From Prosapia bicincta (taxonomy: Eukaryota > Arthropoda > Insecta > Hemiptera > Cercopidae): DNA of 64,000 nucleotides. The position numbers and the translations under genes were made by a program. The stretch spans positions 172,749,024-172,813,023 of the forward strand of contig JBAIZL010000002.1 of NCBI GenBank assembly GCA_036971475.1. The letters are read 5' to 3'. Below the pieces are notes generated by a model. It was not told where the DNA came from. It ran no database searches and saw nothing but the letters and a program-made list of their open reading frames with translations. Positions 1 to 10,739 of this stretch are shown piece after piece; positions within the stretch are counted from its first letter, which is position 1; each line of letters starts with the position of its first letter.

Positions 1-2900
1 TGCCGAATCACGATTTATAACTTGCGTTATAAATTTTACGATAGAAACGTTCTTATAGGCGCTATCTGGCCTGTTGACTGTTTTGTCTAACTGAAAACTG
101 ACATAGTTTCGCTTGGCACTTGTCAAATTTTAATTTTTTCAAACTTCTTTAAAAAAACTTGGCGCTAACGTTTATATTGGCCTCGCCATACTTCCCTCTC
201 CAGCCGCTTCGTCTTACAACTATATCGTGTCTATGTTATTTTCTTGCACTTAATTATCGGCATTACACTCCCGGTTTGTCAAATTTATGTATTAATTACA
301 ATTTTTTTTATTATTGACTATAAAATATTGGCTTTTTCCACTCTGCAATTATATGTGCTTTAATTTTCTTTAGTATAAAAATCTTAACATTTTGTAATTA
401 CAATTTAATTTTTTGAAATTCAAATTTATAAAAAATTTAGTTTCTTTAGATTGCAAGGGCAAACTGCCCGTTGCAACACACACACACACTGCAATGGGCA
501 AAAACATGTCACAGATTACCTTTGCAAAAATAAGCAAGTTTAATGTATTTTAGATAAGTTATATAAGCCAGGTTGCGAGGGAGAAAACAATATAGAAAGA
601 CCTTAGGGTTGTAATAAGAATAATTAAAGGGTATTAAACAAAAGAAACAAAGCCATTAGCAGGAAGATGGGTTTTTGTTATTATTTTTTTTATACTTTAC
701 GTATATTGCAAAAGAGAAAATAGGTCAAAATCAACCTAGAAACACCAACGACATTCGAGGGGATGCAGAATTTCAAAAGAAGAAGAAGATGCCTAGATGC
801 AGAAATCAAGAAAAAGCAAGATGAGAGAGTTAGACGATCATTAAGAAAACGGGCATAAATATCGATCGGCTTGCTACAGAAATTCACACAGGAGAAATGC
901 ACTCCGGAAATGTCGACAACATCACCTGACCGAAATTACATCATGTTTTGAAACCTCGCCATTGGTGGAATACTGGAAATGTGCTCGACGGGCAGTTACT
1001 AAAAATCGACAAGGAGAGTAGCGTTACTTGAGACTTCAAGAAGTGAAGACGTGTTGCCGGTGCGCTCCATTTTGTAAAACTCTTATAGCTTACAAATCGA
1101 TAAGTTAAACGAAAATATATAGGGCTAAAAGCTTGTAGTGAAATTGCTGTTATGTAGTCTCGTGTATTTTTAAACCCTTTTGGGGAGAAAACTCTCCTAA
1201 AAGTGGTTTCCAAGATTAACATCAATTGTCGTAGCGTCCTCGAGATTTTTGTGTTTTTGCTGTAGAAAGTGTAAAGGAAAAATAGTGTCAGTGAGTTTTG
1301 TAATATTGAACTGTGCTTCAAAATTTAAAAAATGTGAACAGATTAAAATTAAATTTCAATTAAATTTCATTATAAAAAATTTTTGAAAATAAACAGTGGA
1401 AATTAAGTAAAGAGTAAAACAATAAAAATTTAAAGACGTAGAGTGAGAGCAAAATTTTTAAATGATTAAAAACTGGATCTGCAATTTGTCAAGCCAAAGA
1501 AGAAAGGAGTCAAGATCTCGCGTAGAAAGAGGCAATGCTTTGTTTCGTCCTAGGACGCTATCCAAGGAGAAGCCAACGATGACGCCAACTGTTTGGACGA
1601 GTCTACAGCGCATTCAAGATGGCCAAGAAACGAGAGAGGGAGAAGATAAAGCCAACATACCTAGCCAGAGGAGAGATTATAAATGGAAAGGTCAGATTTC
1701 AGCTTCTCTCTTTCAAATAAATTAAAATTTTTTTTATTGAAGATTTTTGGGGAAAATTGAGATTTAAAAAAATTAAAGTTAAATAATTTTTTTTCAAAAT
1801 GTACATAAATATCAAGCAGTGGCTTTGTATAATATATAAATTCGAGGGGGTAGCATTCTGTGGGGGTAAGTCCAACCACAAGATGGAGGACTACACCTAA
1901 CAAGCTTTATAGTTTGGAAATAATATTTTTACGGTAATTTGGAAATTTGAATACAGATATTTATAAATTGTTTAGAACATAAAGAAATTAACTCAAATTT
2001 AGAAATTAAAGGTTTTTTTAAATGTATTAACATTAAAATAAATAAAAATAAATAGAATGTAAAATTTAATTAAGATAATTCGTTATGAACCTTGTATCAA
2101 AGGAGCCGACAAATATGGCCGATTTAATGTAAATTGTTCTTTTTATAGTAGATTAGACTAAATGAAAATAAATTAAAAGGGATTAAATGATTTACAAAAT
2201 TATTTTTTGAATTGATTAAAGGGTAGTAAAGCAGAAAAAATGGGACAAAATTATATTTTGGAAAAAATTTCTTTGATTAAAATTAAAGTTAAATTATGTT
2301 GGATGTTAACTGAACAAAAGATAAATGGAAGATAATATTTTAGAAAAAATTATGTGGGTCTAGTGAATTAAATTTAGCTTAAGAACTTCAGATTTAGAGA
2401 TAAGACATATTTGTTTCATTTACATATGGAAATAGAAAATATTATTATGTTAATTTTAAAAATACTTAACTTAGTGAATACGTAATTGCTTATTTGCTGA
2501 CGCCTTTCAAAACATTCGTTCCTTTTATGAAGCTAGCCCTCTACTCGTTAGTTTAATCAGTGAATTCAAGATGATTACATCAAGCAACTTCTATTATTAT
2601 GTTGTTTTTGAAATGAGTTCTGGAAGGATATCTAGATAAAGGTAATAAGTTAAAATTGTTTGTTGATAAATTTTGGTTTTGAAGGATCAGTTGTTTATCT
2701 TGTACAAAAGATTAAAATCAAAACTTCATAATTTTCATAACCAAATGATGGGATTGTTTATTTCAAAAGGATTAAAAGATAATTTTAGAAAATAAAGAAA
2801 AACGTTTTGGTATTAAATGGTTAAATAGAACAAGAATAAAATAACAACTTTAATTAAATATAACTAAAAAATATTTGTCTTAGAATTTTATTAATTAATT
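1..2900. other. AT-rich non-coding stretch, no gene recognised
   Basis: The stretch is dominated by A/T runs with short (CA)n near 478-491. The open frames here (for example 941-1321 minus and 1462-1725 plus) have no domain or motif I recognise and read like chance frames in AT-rich DNA. A piece at about 2463-2600 is a diverged copy of the repeat family that forms the hairpin at 54784-54959. Confidence 0.6.
2463..2605 (+). repeat. Single (unfolded) copy of the 54.8-kb hairpin repeat family
   Basis: The sequence runs from a 'TACTTAACTTAGTGAATACGT' type start through 'TTCGTTCCTTTTATGAAG' and 'CCTCTACTC' to 'TTTCAAGATGATT'-like flank (here GAATTCAAGATGATTACATC). The same order of blocks occurs at 54784-55005, where an inverted copy interrupts it. 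This copy therefore shows the uninterrupted unit. Roughly 80% identity by eye. Confidence 0.6.
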
Positions 2901-2910
2901 TATTAAAATA

Positions 2911-3195
2911 TTAATTTTTTAGAACAGAAAAGAAGATATAAATTTAATTTGGGTAGAAGAAAAGTCATAAAGTAAAGACTAGTAAAAAAGAATTGTTAAC
3001 AATTTAAATAAATGAAGAAAAATGTTTAAATGAATTTTGATAGTAAATGTTTAAAAGAAAGAGTTAAATGGGATAAGGGATTAGCACTAAAATTAGAATA
3101 TTAATTTTTTAGAAGGGAAAAGAAGATATACATTTAATTTGGGTAGAAGAGAAGTCATAAAGTAAAGACTAGTAAAAAAAATTGTTAACAATTGT
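2911..3195 (+). repeat. Tandem direct repeat, two ~95-bp copies with period ~190 bp
   Basis: The block beginning TTAATTTTTTAGAA at 2911 recurs at 3101. Both copies share a 'GGGTAGAAGA' segment and the tail 'GTCATAAAGTAAAGACTAG', ending in AATTGTTAACAATT. The two copies differ at only a handful of positions. Confidence 0.75.
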
Positions 3196-3249
3196 AAGGT
3201 GTTGTTAAACATAGAAATATACAAACTGTGCTGTATAATTATAAATTAA

Positions 3250-3886
3250 AAATAAAATAAAAACCAATTTTTTTTCTAACTTGCAAATAACACAGTAGTT
3301 TATTTATTAAAACAAATTTCCTACACACTCCTAAAACAAAAAGGGTCATTTCGCCATTAAGATGCCTTCAAATGAACTCCTTCCCCGGGAATGGCTACCC
3401 AAAGGGTTAAATCTCAGCAAGTTAGGTTTTTTTAAAAATTAAAGTCCAGGGACTGGTTCTCTGGCAGATTTTGGCGAGCATTGCACAGTGGTCTAGCCGC
3501 TGGCTAGGAACGGCTCGTTTCAAAATTTTTACTTAGCCGTAGAAAAGGTGAAGGCGCAACGCTCGGTCTTTTGACAGCAAAGAGGTGGCTTGCTGGGTGG
3601 TAGGGCGTTGAAACACACACGCATGAGTACACACGCACGCACAGTTAAAATTAGGATATGAATATGCTGTTTAAAAATAGATGAATGTTTCTGATGATAT
3701 TAATGATAAATTTCAGTTATATTCTTGAGAAGGTTGTTGATTAAAATAGGTGAGGTTTAATTAATGATTTTAAATGTTTAATATGTAAATTGTCTTTATA
3801 AATTGTTATATGGTAATATTTGGGGGTTTTCTTTCATAATTTGTTTTGTATAAATATTATATATATACATAATATTATATATATAG

Positions 3887-3925
<39 letters not shown>

Positions 3926-4664
3926 ATGGGAAAATGTTCGAAATGTTTAATGCTCAATCAGGAAGTAAAATTTTGCTAAATTGTTTTCTGATCATGTAGG
4001 GTGGTTTTGAAGGACAGGAAATCTTAAACATGCAGATTTTGTATAAATTGTGAATATTAATATGGGCATTATGGGAAAAAATAATTTTTTAAATTTGAAT
4101 AGGTGAAACATTCTGGTAAAATGTGAGTTATTTGTATATGTGATTTTTCTTCTGAAATTATAAATTTTAATATGTTTCTCTTTTAGGGAATTTAGTGTAT
4201 TTTTCTATAAATTAAATTTAACAGTAAAGCATAAGTTTTTAGGTATAAAGGTATGCTAAAATTAAATATATTTTTCAAAGGGTTACATTGGGAACCAAAG
4301 GGTTTAAAGGGTTAAAAAGCATTTAAATATTCAATTAACTAAGCTAGGGCAAAGTCTTTAAGCAATAAATAATAAGTTCATTTATAAAAGTTTTATTGTG
4401 TAAAATTTGAATTGAAACAAGCAGATCTGACAGGAGCCAGAGCTTTTACCTCTGCTTGCCAAATTCTGCCAGAGAACCAGTCATTCATTGGACTTTGATT
4501 TTTAAAAACCTAACTTACTAATATTTAACCCTTTGTGTCACTATATCTTGGTTCATTTAAAGGCATCACAGCTTTATAACCAGTTTGTAGAATTATTTAG
4601 GAAATCTGTTTAGTGAAAAATAAATTGGTTGTAAGTTAGCAAAAACCATTGATTTTTATTTATA
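3250..4664. mobile_element. Long inverted-repeat (fold-back) element
   Basis: The left arm (about 3250-3475) and right arm (about 4457-4664) are reverse complements at roughly 75-80%. Shared landmarks are a 'CTCTGGCAGA' block at the inner end, 'GTTAGGTTTTT', an 'AAAGGGTTAAAT' block, and at the outer end 'AATAAAAACCA'. The ~980-bp centre has no coding frame; it holds a (TA)n tract at 3853-3921. No clear terminal target duplication was found. A fold-back DNA transposon or two opposed solo ends of one repeat family are both possible. Confidence 0.65.
3853..3921. repeat. Interrupted (TA)n microsatellite
   Basis: Runs of TATATA interrupted by 'CATAATAT' and 'GATTTTATA', ending in a pure (TA) run of about 30 bases. 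Confidence 0.9.
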
Positions 4665-4669
4665 TAAAA

Positions 4670-6190
4670 TATTAACTAGTACAAATTTACTTCTTATTTA
4701 ATTATATATTGAAAACAATTTGATCAAAATTTGAATTTAAAATTCTCAAATTATTGAAAATATTTACTAATAATTTAACGTTACTTGTTTTCTAACCATA
4801 CATTTAACAGCTCAATAATCCAACCCGTTACGATTTATCATGAACAAAATATACAATAACCTCCAAAAATATGCAATATTGAACAAACGTTTGTTTTAAT
4901 TACCTTCTTTTTACTTATGTGATGCTATTTATCTTTCCTAATTTCCACTAATTATTCATATATTTTATTTCAAAATTATAATCGAATCTGACAATTACTT
5001 TCATGAAATTTTAATTTAAATTTATTTTTTTTCAAACATTATCTCTAATTCACATTTTAATACTTTAAATTTAATTGAAAAATAATTTCAAATATTCCTA
5101 AATTATTTAATCTTGTGTGTTCTTTTTTGACCCAAGTTCTTTTATATAAATTTATCCACTTTCAAATTTAATTTACTGAATTAATTTCTATTAATTATAT
5201 CTTGTCATCAAAACATTACACATCAACAAAATTCATTTGTGAAAAACCACATAAATTTTATTTAAAAAACATGAAATATTAACATTTTTAAGACTAACAG
5301 ACTTATAAATCTAAAATTGTTCATATGTCAAAAGAGAAATTATTTTTTTATTGTTATAAATTTCAATTTATTTCCTTTAATAATATCAGTTGAAGCCCTT
5401 TTAAAAAATTTATGTTTACTTTGAAAATCTTGCCTTATTCATGCCATTAAAAAAGTTTTAAAATCAATTTAAATTTATTAGTCTTTATAGATTTACTTCG
5501 GGTAAGTCCCAGAGTATACCCCTAAAACTTACTCCGGAAAACACAAATTCTATATTTCGTCGTCACCACTTGCCTTTAGCTGCACATCGTCTATTTAACA
5601 CTCACAGTTTAAAAACAATTCTGATCCCGACGTCATACCTTCTTCCATGTTGTTTCCAGAGTGCCTTAGCCTTGGTTAGCCTCCCATCAGCTAGTCTTTT
5701 GATATCCTTGACTCTGCACTTCTTACACCTGCTGGCGTTATACATCTCTCTCCCTTCATTATGAACAAATGATCTGTTTTCACTTCAATTCTTCTAACTT
5801 TCTTTTGCTGCAATTTAGCGATTTTTTCAAATTTTTAAATTGTCTTAGATTTCTTCTGCTAATCACAATGAAATGTCGATGGTCTACGTGAAAATTGGGG
5901 TTTGACATAATTAAACACAGCTTTTGTCACTAGTAAATTACATCACGTCTCTCAAAATGACGTTACTTTTAGATTTTAAATTGAGAAAAACCATTTCAAA
6001 TTGTTTTTATAATTATTCAAAATTAAAAATTTAAAAATTAATTTCTCTTGTTATACGTTTCCACTCGTTTGGACCGTTATAGCACGCACACCCACATGCA
6101 TATGCACACGGAGACTCACATGTACATGCAGGATACACACTCACATGCACATGCACACACACACGGCATATCAAATTTTCAAAAAGCAAT
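4670..6190. other. AT-rich stretch with CA-rich simple sequence; no gene
   Basis: No recognisable exon. A short minus-strand frame (about 5762-5610) encodes a basic peptide with 'LADGRLTKAKALW' that looks protein-like, but I cannot name it. At 6085-6170 there is an ACAC/ATGCACA-rich degenerate simple repeat. Confidence 0.5.
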
Positions 6191-7140
6191 TTTAACATGT
6201 TGACTGCGGGTGGTAGGGATCCCTACCATCTGTCCATTGGTGATTCATTGGCTCAGTTTGCTTCTAGCAAGAGATAAGTGAATTTTGTTTTTGTAGTTCC
6301 TCGGGAATTATCTTAGGGACATTGTACACATGTTAGTTTTTGTCTCTGGTTTTTTATCGTTTTGATGTTTGAGTGTTGTTGAGGTATAGGTTTTTAAAAT
6401 ATTTTAATGATGAATATTGATTTGCCTGGACCTAGTAGGGGTAGTTCTCGACCAAATACCCCGTGACGGTTGTCATTATACTCGTCTAAGGATGAGGGCA
6501 CCGATTATGTTGGCGTAGATTTAGACCAAGAGGAGTACGAAACGGATGTGTCAGAAATTGATGACCCTGATTACAAAGCAAACCCACCTCGATGGCAGCA
6601 TCACGGTCCAATTAGTATGAGAAATATATACTATTTACACGCAAGGAAAAGTTTTTAGTGCCTATTTCTGATTTGCCCCCTACTGCGTTTTTTAGGCTTT
6701 TGTTGGACATTGTTTTCTTGGAGGGAATTGTCCAAGCAACAAATAAATACATGCTGAAACACCATTATGGAGCTTTTTGACAAACCCGGGGTCTCGAATC
6801 CTCAGATGGAAAGACCTTACACGGAGGAATTGCATGTTTTTAGGATTGCTATTGCATATAAGAATGATGAAACTTCCCAACTTTCACCCTTATTGGAAAA
6901 CGCAGCGACTGTTTAAAATATGTTTTCATAATTTCATGAGTCATGACAGGTTCGTTTTAATTCTAAGATGCAAAACTTCGATGAAAGTCCTAATCCGGCT
7001 AATAGATGCAGTAAAGTTAAATTTTTAATTGATTATTTTAATAATAAGATGACCCAAGTCTATTACCCTCATAAAAAGACTGTGCATTGTCAAAGCTATG
7101 GTTTTGTGGCAAGGCTGACTGTACTTTCATCAGTACTTAA

Positions 7141-8112
7141 CCCTCATGCACGCGCGCCTTTTTATCTAACGTAAGTAGTGTATTTTATACAACATCTCGG
7201 TTTTCTACATTTTCCTTAACTTTCAATCGAGTTATTAAAAGTTTGGTCTTACCAATGAAAAAATTACTCGTGAGTTGACCCCAGCAATGTTTATCAGAGC
7301 AAAAAATAATGCAACTGGCCATCTTGTCCTCCGAGCAACGCTATATGTAGCACAAAGCTGGTCATTACTATCAACTCCACCTTTCGTTCTGTTGTACTGC
7401 AATATAATTTCTGGCTTATTTGTTTGTTCGTCAACTTCATCTGAGTCGTGCATAGTCAAAATCAATATTACAGCTTTATTTTTTTTGGTCGTATATAAGA
7501 CCATGGTTCGATCATTCTGGAATCCAAACAAGGAAGTACCTGGCTGATTGGTTTTATTAGGCAGAAATTCTGGTCGAATTTCCCGTTTGTTCTTACGTAG
7601 AGTGCCAATCACCTTCCAATTCACTTTCTGAGTTATGATAACTTTTTTCAGTTTCACCGTCGCTCTGATCATCGTCACTTTCAATAAAATCAGCATTATC
7701 AATTTCTTCATCAGAAAGATCCTGTAAAATTTTTCGAATGTCTTCCAAATTCACTCCTAAAAACATGAAAATTTATAAAAATGTTGAACAAAACAAATAA
7801 TTACATAATTCTTTAAAAAAATGTATATAAAAAACTTACGTTCCATCGTGGAGAAAAAAAACTGCACCGAAAAAATAAAAACGTAAGAAGGCGCCTTGTT
7901 GTATTTTGTACAACAGTGATGACTGACCAGAACTAATCGCACACTGAGGCTATGTTGATAGAATAAAGACATTGATGACAACTGATAAGAGTAGTGGAGA
8001 GACCAATAGAAGAATAAAATGGTGATTTGAACAAATAACTATCAACAGGTTTCAACAAGAATCAAAATATTAAAACTGTTGTACTTTTTACAACAGCACG
8101 CGTCCTTGAGGG
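7141..8112 (-). mobile_element. Nested, internally deleted piggyBac element
   Basis: TTAA duplications flank it exactly (7137-7140 and 8113-8116). The termini are inverted repeats beginning CCCTCATGCACGCGCG (left) and CCCTCAAGGACGCGTG (right, reverse-complemented). At 972 bp it is far shorter than an autonomous element. The minus strand keeps only the start and end of a transposase gene of a different piggyBac subfamily from its host element. It is therefore a deletion derivative that would need transposase in trans. Removing it with one TTAA restores continuity of the outer element. Confidence 0.92.
7235..7850 (-). pseudogene. piggyBac transposase deletion derivative (N-terminus joined to C-terminus)
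   Basis: Reading leftward, an ATG at 7850 is followed within seven bases by a possible donor (GTAAGT) and, about 90 bases later, an acceptor ending TTTTTAG. Splicing would join to an acidic segment containing 'LEDIRKILQDLSDEEID', typical of piggyBac N-termini. That frame then meets a stop, and a C-terminal part follows in another frame, with 'FLPNKTNQPGTSLFGFQ', 'TKGGVDSNDQLCATYSVARR' and 'WPVALFFALINIAG'. The GVD motif holds the last catalytic Asp. The central part of the catalytic core is deleted. No function is expected for the product. Confidence 0.8.
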
Positions 8113-9441
8113 TTAAAGGGAAAATGTCATAAGTATGGACTGAAGTTGTATACTTTGTGCGATCCTCCTGGCCTAATTCTTAAATTTTTCCTGTACTGTG
8201 GGGTTCTGGAAGATTTAGGTAACACGTCATGTGGAGCAAACGTGGTTCTGAAACTAATGGAGGGTAAATTGAATTGTAGCCATAGTCTGTTTATGGACAA
8301 TTACTATAATAGCTTTATTTTTGCATTTAATGTGCTCCGAATACTTATTATACTGGGACCCTTAGGTTAGACAGAAAATACCTTCCTTAAGATAATAAAT
8401 CAGCTACAAATGGAAAAAGGTGAAACCATGGCTCGATACTCTGAGAGTTTGTGTGTGTGTGTTTGTGGGAAAGTGGAAAGACAAATGAATTGTGTCTTAC
8501 ATTTCAACGGAGTATTCGAACGATATGGTCACTTCAATCAACAGGGCGCAACTTGAAAGGGAAAAACCATTGCCTATAGTCACCTACAACCACTTTATGA
8601 AAGGCGTTGATCATAGTGACCAGATGATGAGCTACTATCCATCTGAACATAAAACATTACGTTGGTATACACAAATGTTCGTTTATGTGCTCCTATTGGT
8701 TATGTTCAACGTTCACTACCTTTTCAACAAAGTGCAAGTTTCAACCAACGGGAAAAGAATGAAAATGTGTAATTTCCATTTGTGAGTCCCCTTCCCACCC
8801 TACCTGCTCCAGAAAGACCACTGAAGCGCAGATGTGTCTCGCACATACCTTAAAAATAACTGAGAAAAGTATTGTGGCAAAATGGTGCCATGTTTGTCAT
8901 TCTCATGGCATTAAAAATGTGTTTTATGGCAGAATGTGGAATGTAAAGGACAGCCAGGACTATGCATTCCAAAGTGTTTTGATGACTACCACAGTAATTA
9001 ATCACAACTAATCAAGTTATTCAGATGGGTTTGTGGGGCTGTATATATATTTGACTAAGGCCTATTATTTTTTTCATTTCTAATTCTTTAATAACAATTG
9101 TTTAGTATAAATATAGACGAAAATTACTGGTGTTATCATAATATATGTGTTACAATGGAAAAGTGACCTTATTTAGTGCAAACCAGTGGAGACTAAATTG
9201 CCCAGATGCGCGTGCTAGGAATCCCTACCACGATTTTAAATTGGCTACTACGGGTTTTTTATGGCTTGTAACGATATTTTATCTTCATATTTCTTCATTT
9301 TACACATTTTGGTGAGTAAATTTTTAAAAAAATTTAGCATTTGTCATACTCCATTGCATGTATTTTAGCAGTCAACGTATTAATATGGGTATCTATTAAA
9401 CTAAAGGACTTCATGTATATAATGAAATTTTGTTCCACCAG

Positions 9442-9655
9442 AGTACAAGATGTTATTGTGTTCATGGTTGGAGGTATAACATATGAAGAATCTCTTGCTG
9501 TACATCTCTTAAACCAAAGTTCAACAAGTGGGGGTGTAAGAATTGTCCTGGGAGGAACAACAGTTCATAACTCACAGAGTTTTCTGGAAGAAGTGAATCA
9601 AGCTACTTTAGGTCTTCCAGCCACCTATCGTACACATAGACTCAATAGGCATTGA
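9442..9655 (+). CDS. Vps45: VPS45-like Sec1/Munc18 protein, terminal coding exon
   Basis: VPS45 is the SM-family partner of endosomal/TGN syntaxins and is needed for SNARE-dependent vesicle fusion in endosomal traffic. The exon encodes about 70 residues, including '[20 protein letters not shown]' and '[20 protein letters not shown]', the very conserved C-terminal block of VPS45 proteins. The start is set by a splice acceptor (CCACCAG ending at 9441), entering at codon phase 2 with an Arg codon completed by the first exon base. The frame ends at TGA 9653-9655, after a short lineage-specific tail. The identity comes from remembered family sequence, not a search. The upstream exons are not visible in the preceding 9 kb and presumably lie before the window. 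The open frame continues upstream to 9341 but that part is intron. Confidence 0.85.
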
Positions 9656-9789
9656 GGTAATGTTCCGAAAACGATTTTATATACAAAAAAAAATTATGTA
9701 TATGAAGTTATTGTAAATATTTTCTTTATAAATTTGTTCGTTGAATATTTGAATATATAAAAATCATATTTCTGAATCTGGTAAGTCAG

Positions 9790-9839
9790 AATAAATCAAT
9801 TACTATGTATAAAAAAGTAAGTATGTGAAAAGAAATAAA
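9790..9839 (+). promoter_or_regulatory. Candidate polyadenylation signals for the VPS45-like gene
   Basis: Two AATAAA hexamers lie at 9790-9795 and 9834-9839, about 135 and 180 bases after the stop codon. No transcript evidence is available from sequence alone. Confidence 0.4.
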
Positions 9840-10143
9840 GTTAGAATTATTAGAGTCACCAAGATAGCAATAAATGGACTTAACTATATAATAATAGTAT
9901 TCATAGTGCATTGGAAATTTATAAATGTTATTTATAACTTATTCAGTTTCCTTTTATATTGTTCAAAATTGTTTATAATTCTTTAATATGTGAATATTTA
10001 AATAATGTATAGCTTTGAATTGTTGATAAGTCAGAATTAATTAATCATTGTTTAAAAAAATAACGAAAAAAATATAAAAGAGTAAAGAGTGGGAGTTTAG
10101 AAAGAAATAGTTTCAGACATATAGTTTATTAGATATTAGTAAG

Positions 10144-10145
<2 letters not shown>

Positions 10146-10218
<73 letters not shown>
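10146..10218. repeat. (TA)n microsatellite
   Basis: An essentially pure TA run of about 70 bases, directly upstream of the Penelope-like 3' end. Confidence 0.95.
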
Positions 10219-10222
<4 letters not shown>

Positions 10223-10297
10223 GCCAGTATAAATAAATAAACCTTTAAATTTTGTAAATTTGGGAAAACTTACTTTTTGAAAGATAAACTAAACCTT

Positions 10298-10735
10298 GAC
10301 AAATGCAACAAATTCTATATTGGACAAATAGGTCGCAGCTTTAAACAAAGAGTTGAGGAACACAAACAGAACACCAATGCTGCATTTTACAATCACATAA
10401 AAGAAACAGGACACTAATAAACAGACATTTACCATAACCTAGAAAAACTACACATCAACATAAAAGGACCACATCTCAACACACTAGAACAATATGAAAT
10501 TTACAAACACACAAAAATACAAAGTACAAACATATTAAATAAACAAACACAATAAAAATCACACTTATTCTTTGATACTATCCTGAAAACCTGCCTTTAA
10601 AACCATCACCGCTTGACCCAACATCTCCAAGCAGAAGACACTGATGAAGATCGGCACATAGCGATTGAAAACGTTCTGTCTTCAGTAAGTTTTCACAAAT
10701 TTACAAAATTTAAAGTTCGGATAGTCATAAACTAT
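10298..10735 (+). mobile_element. Penelope-like element, 3' end (5'-truncated)
   Basis: The plus strand begins within a GIY-YIG endonuclease domain. 'CNKFYIGQIGRSFKQRVEEH' gives the YIG motif and the following Arg- and Glu/His-containing helix seen in Penelope-like retroelements. Two consecutive stops after '...IKETGH' interrupt it, then the frame resumes with 'GPHLNTLEQYEIYKH' and ends at 10553-10555. The 3' untranslated tail carries a hammerhead-like ribozyme (10632-10687). The reverse transcriptase portion is absent, as expected of a 5'-truncated copy. Related copies lie at 39931-40345 and 47518-47932. Confidence 0.82.
10632..10687 (+). ncRNA. Hammerhead ribozyme (Penelope-type) candidate
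   Basis: Core CTGATGA is at 10641-10647 and GAAA at 10667-10670. Between them GATCG (10649-10653) pairs with CGATT (10662-10666; one G-U) as stem II with an 8-nt loop. Stem I is seven perfect pairs: GAAGACA (10634-10640) with TGTCTTC (10677-10683). After GAAA the self-complementary AACGTT would be a stem III with no loop, as in forms proposed to act as dimers. Cleavage would fall after C10676. One extra A between the core and stem II departs from the consensus. Confidence 0.68.
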
Positions 10736-10739
10736 TGTT

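Larger units (their letters stand above)
6410..9005 (+). pseudogene. piggyBac-family transposase, multiply broken
   Basis: The plus-strand frames encode successive parts of a PGBD-like DDE transposase. An acidic N-terminus lies around 6470-6658, and the 'MSHDRFVLILRC' and 'LIDYFNNKMTQVYYPHK' segments around 6930-7070. A 'DPPGLILKFFLYCG...LFMDNYYNS' segment (about 8150-8310) carries one catalytic Asp. 'FMKGVDHSDQMMSYYP' and 'KTLRWYTQMFVYVLL' (about 8590-8700) carry another. A cysteine-rich C-terminal tail is recognisable at about 8880-8990. The third Asp, expected after YYPHK, is not readable. Frameshifts and stops separate the pieces, and the nested element splits the frame at TTAA 7137-7140/8113-8116. 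The gene cannot make active enzyme as written. Confidence 0.88.
6196..9379 (+). mobile_element. piggyBac element (decayed), interrupted by a second piggyBac
   Basis: The element is bounded by TTAA at 6192-6195 and TTAA at 9380-9383, the obligatory piggyBac target duplication. The ends are short inverted repeats: CATGTTGACTGC at the left and TACGTTGACTGC (reverse-complemented) at the right. Palindromic subterminal repeats, GGTAGGGATCCCTACC (6212-6227) and a relative at about 9208-9222, lie just inside the ends. Removing the nested 972-bp insert leaves about 2.2 kb, the usual size of a piggyBac transposon. Between the ends lies a broken transposase reading frame on the plus strand. The right end sits 59 bp before the VPS45 acceptor site, so the element is in a host intron. 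Confidence 0.88.

Noticed and set aside
5610..5762. Short minus-strand frame with 'RLADGRLTKAKALW'
   Set aside because: It reads like real protein but is too short to identify, with no clear exon boundaries.
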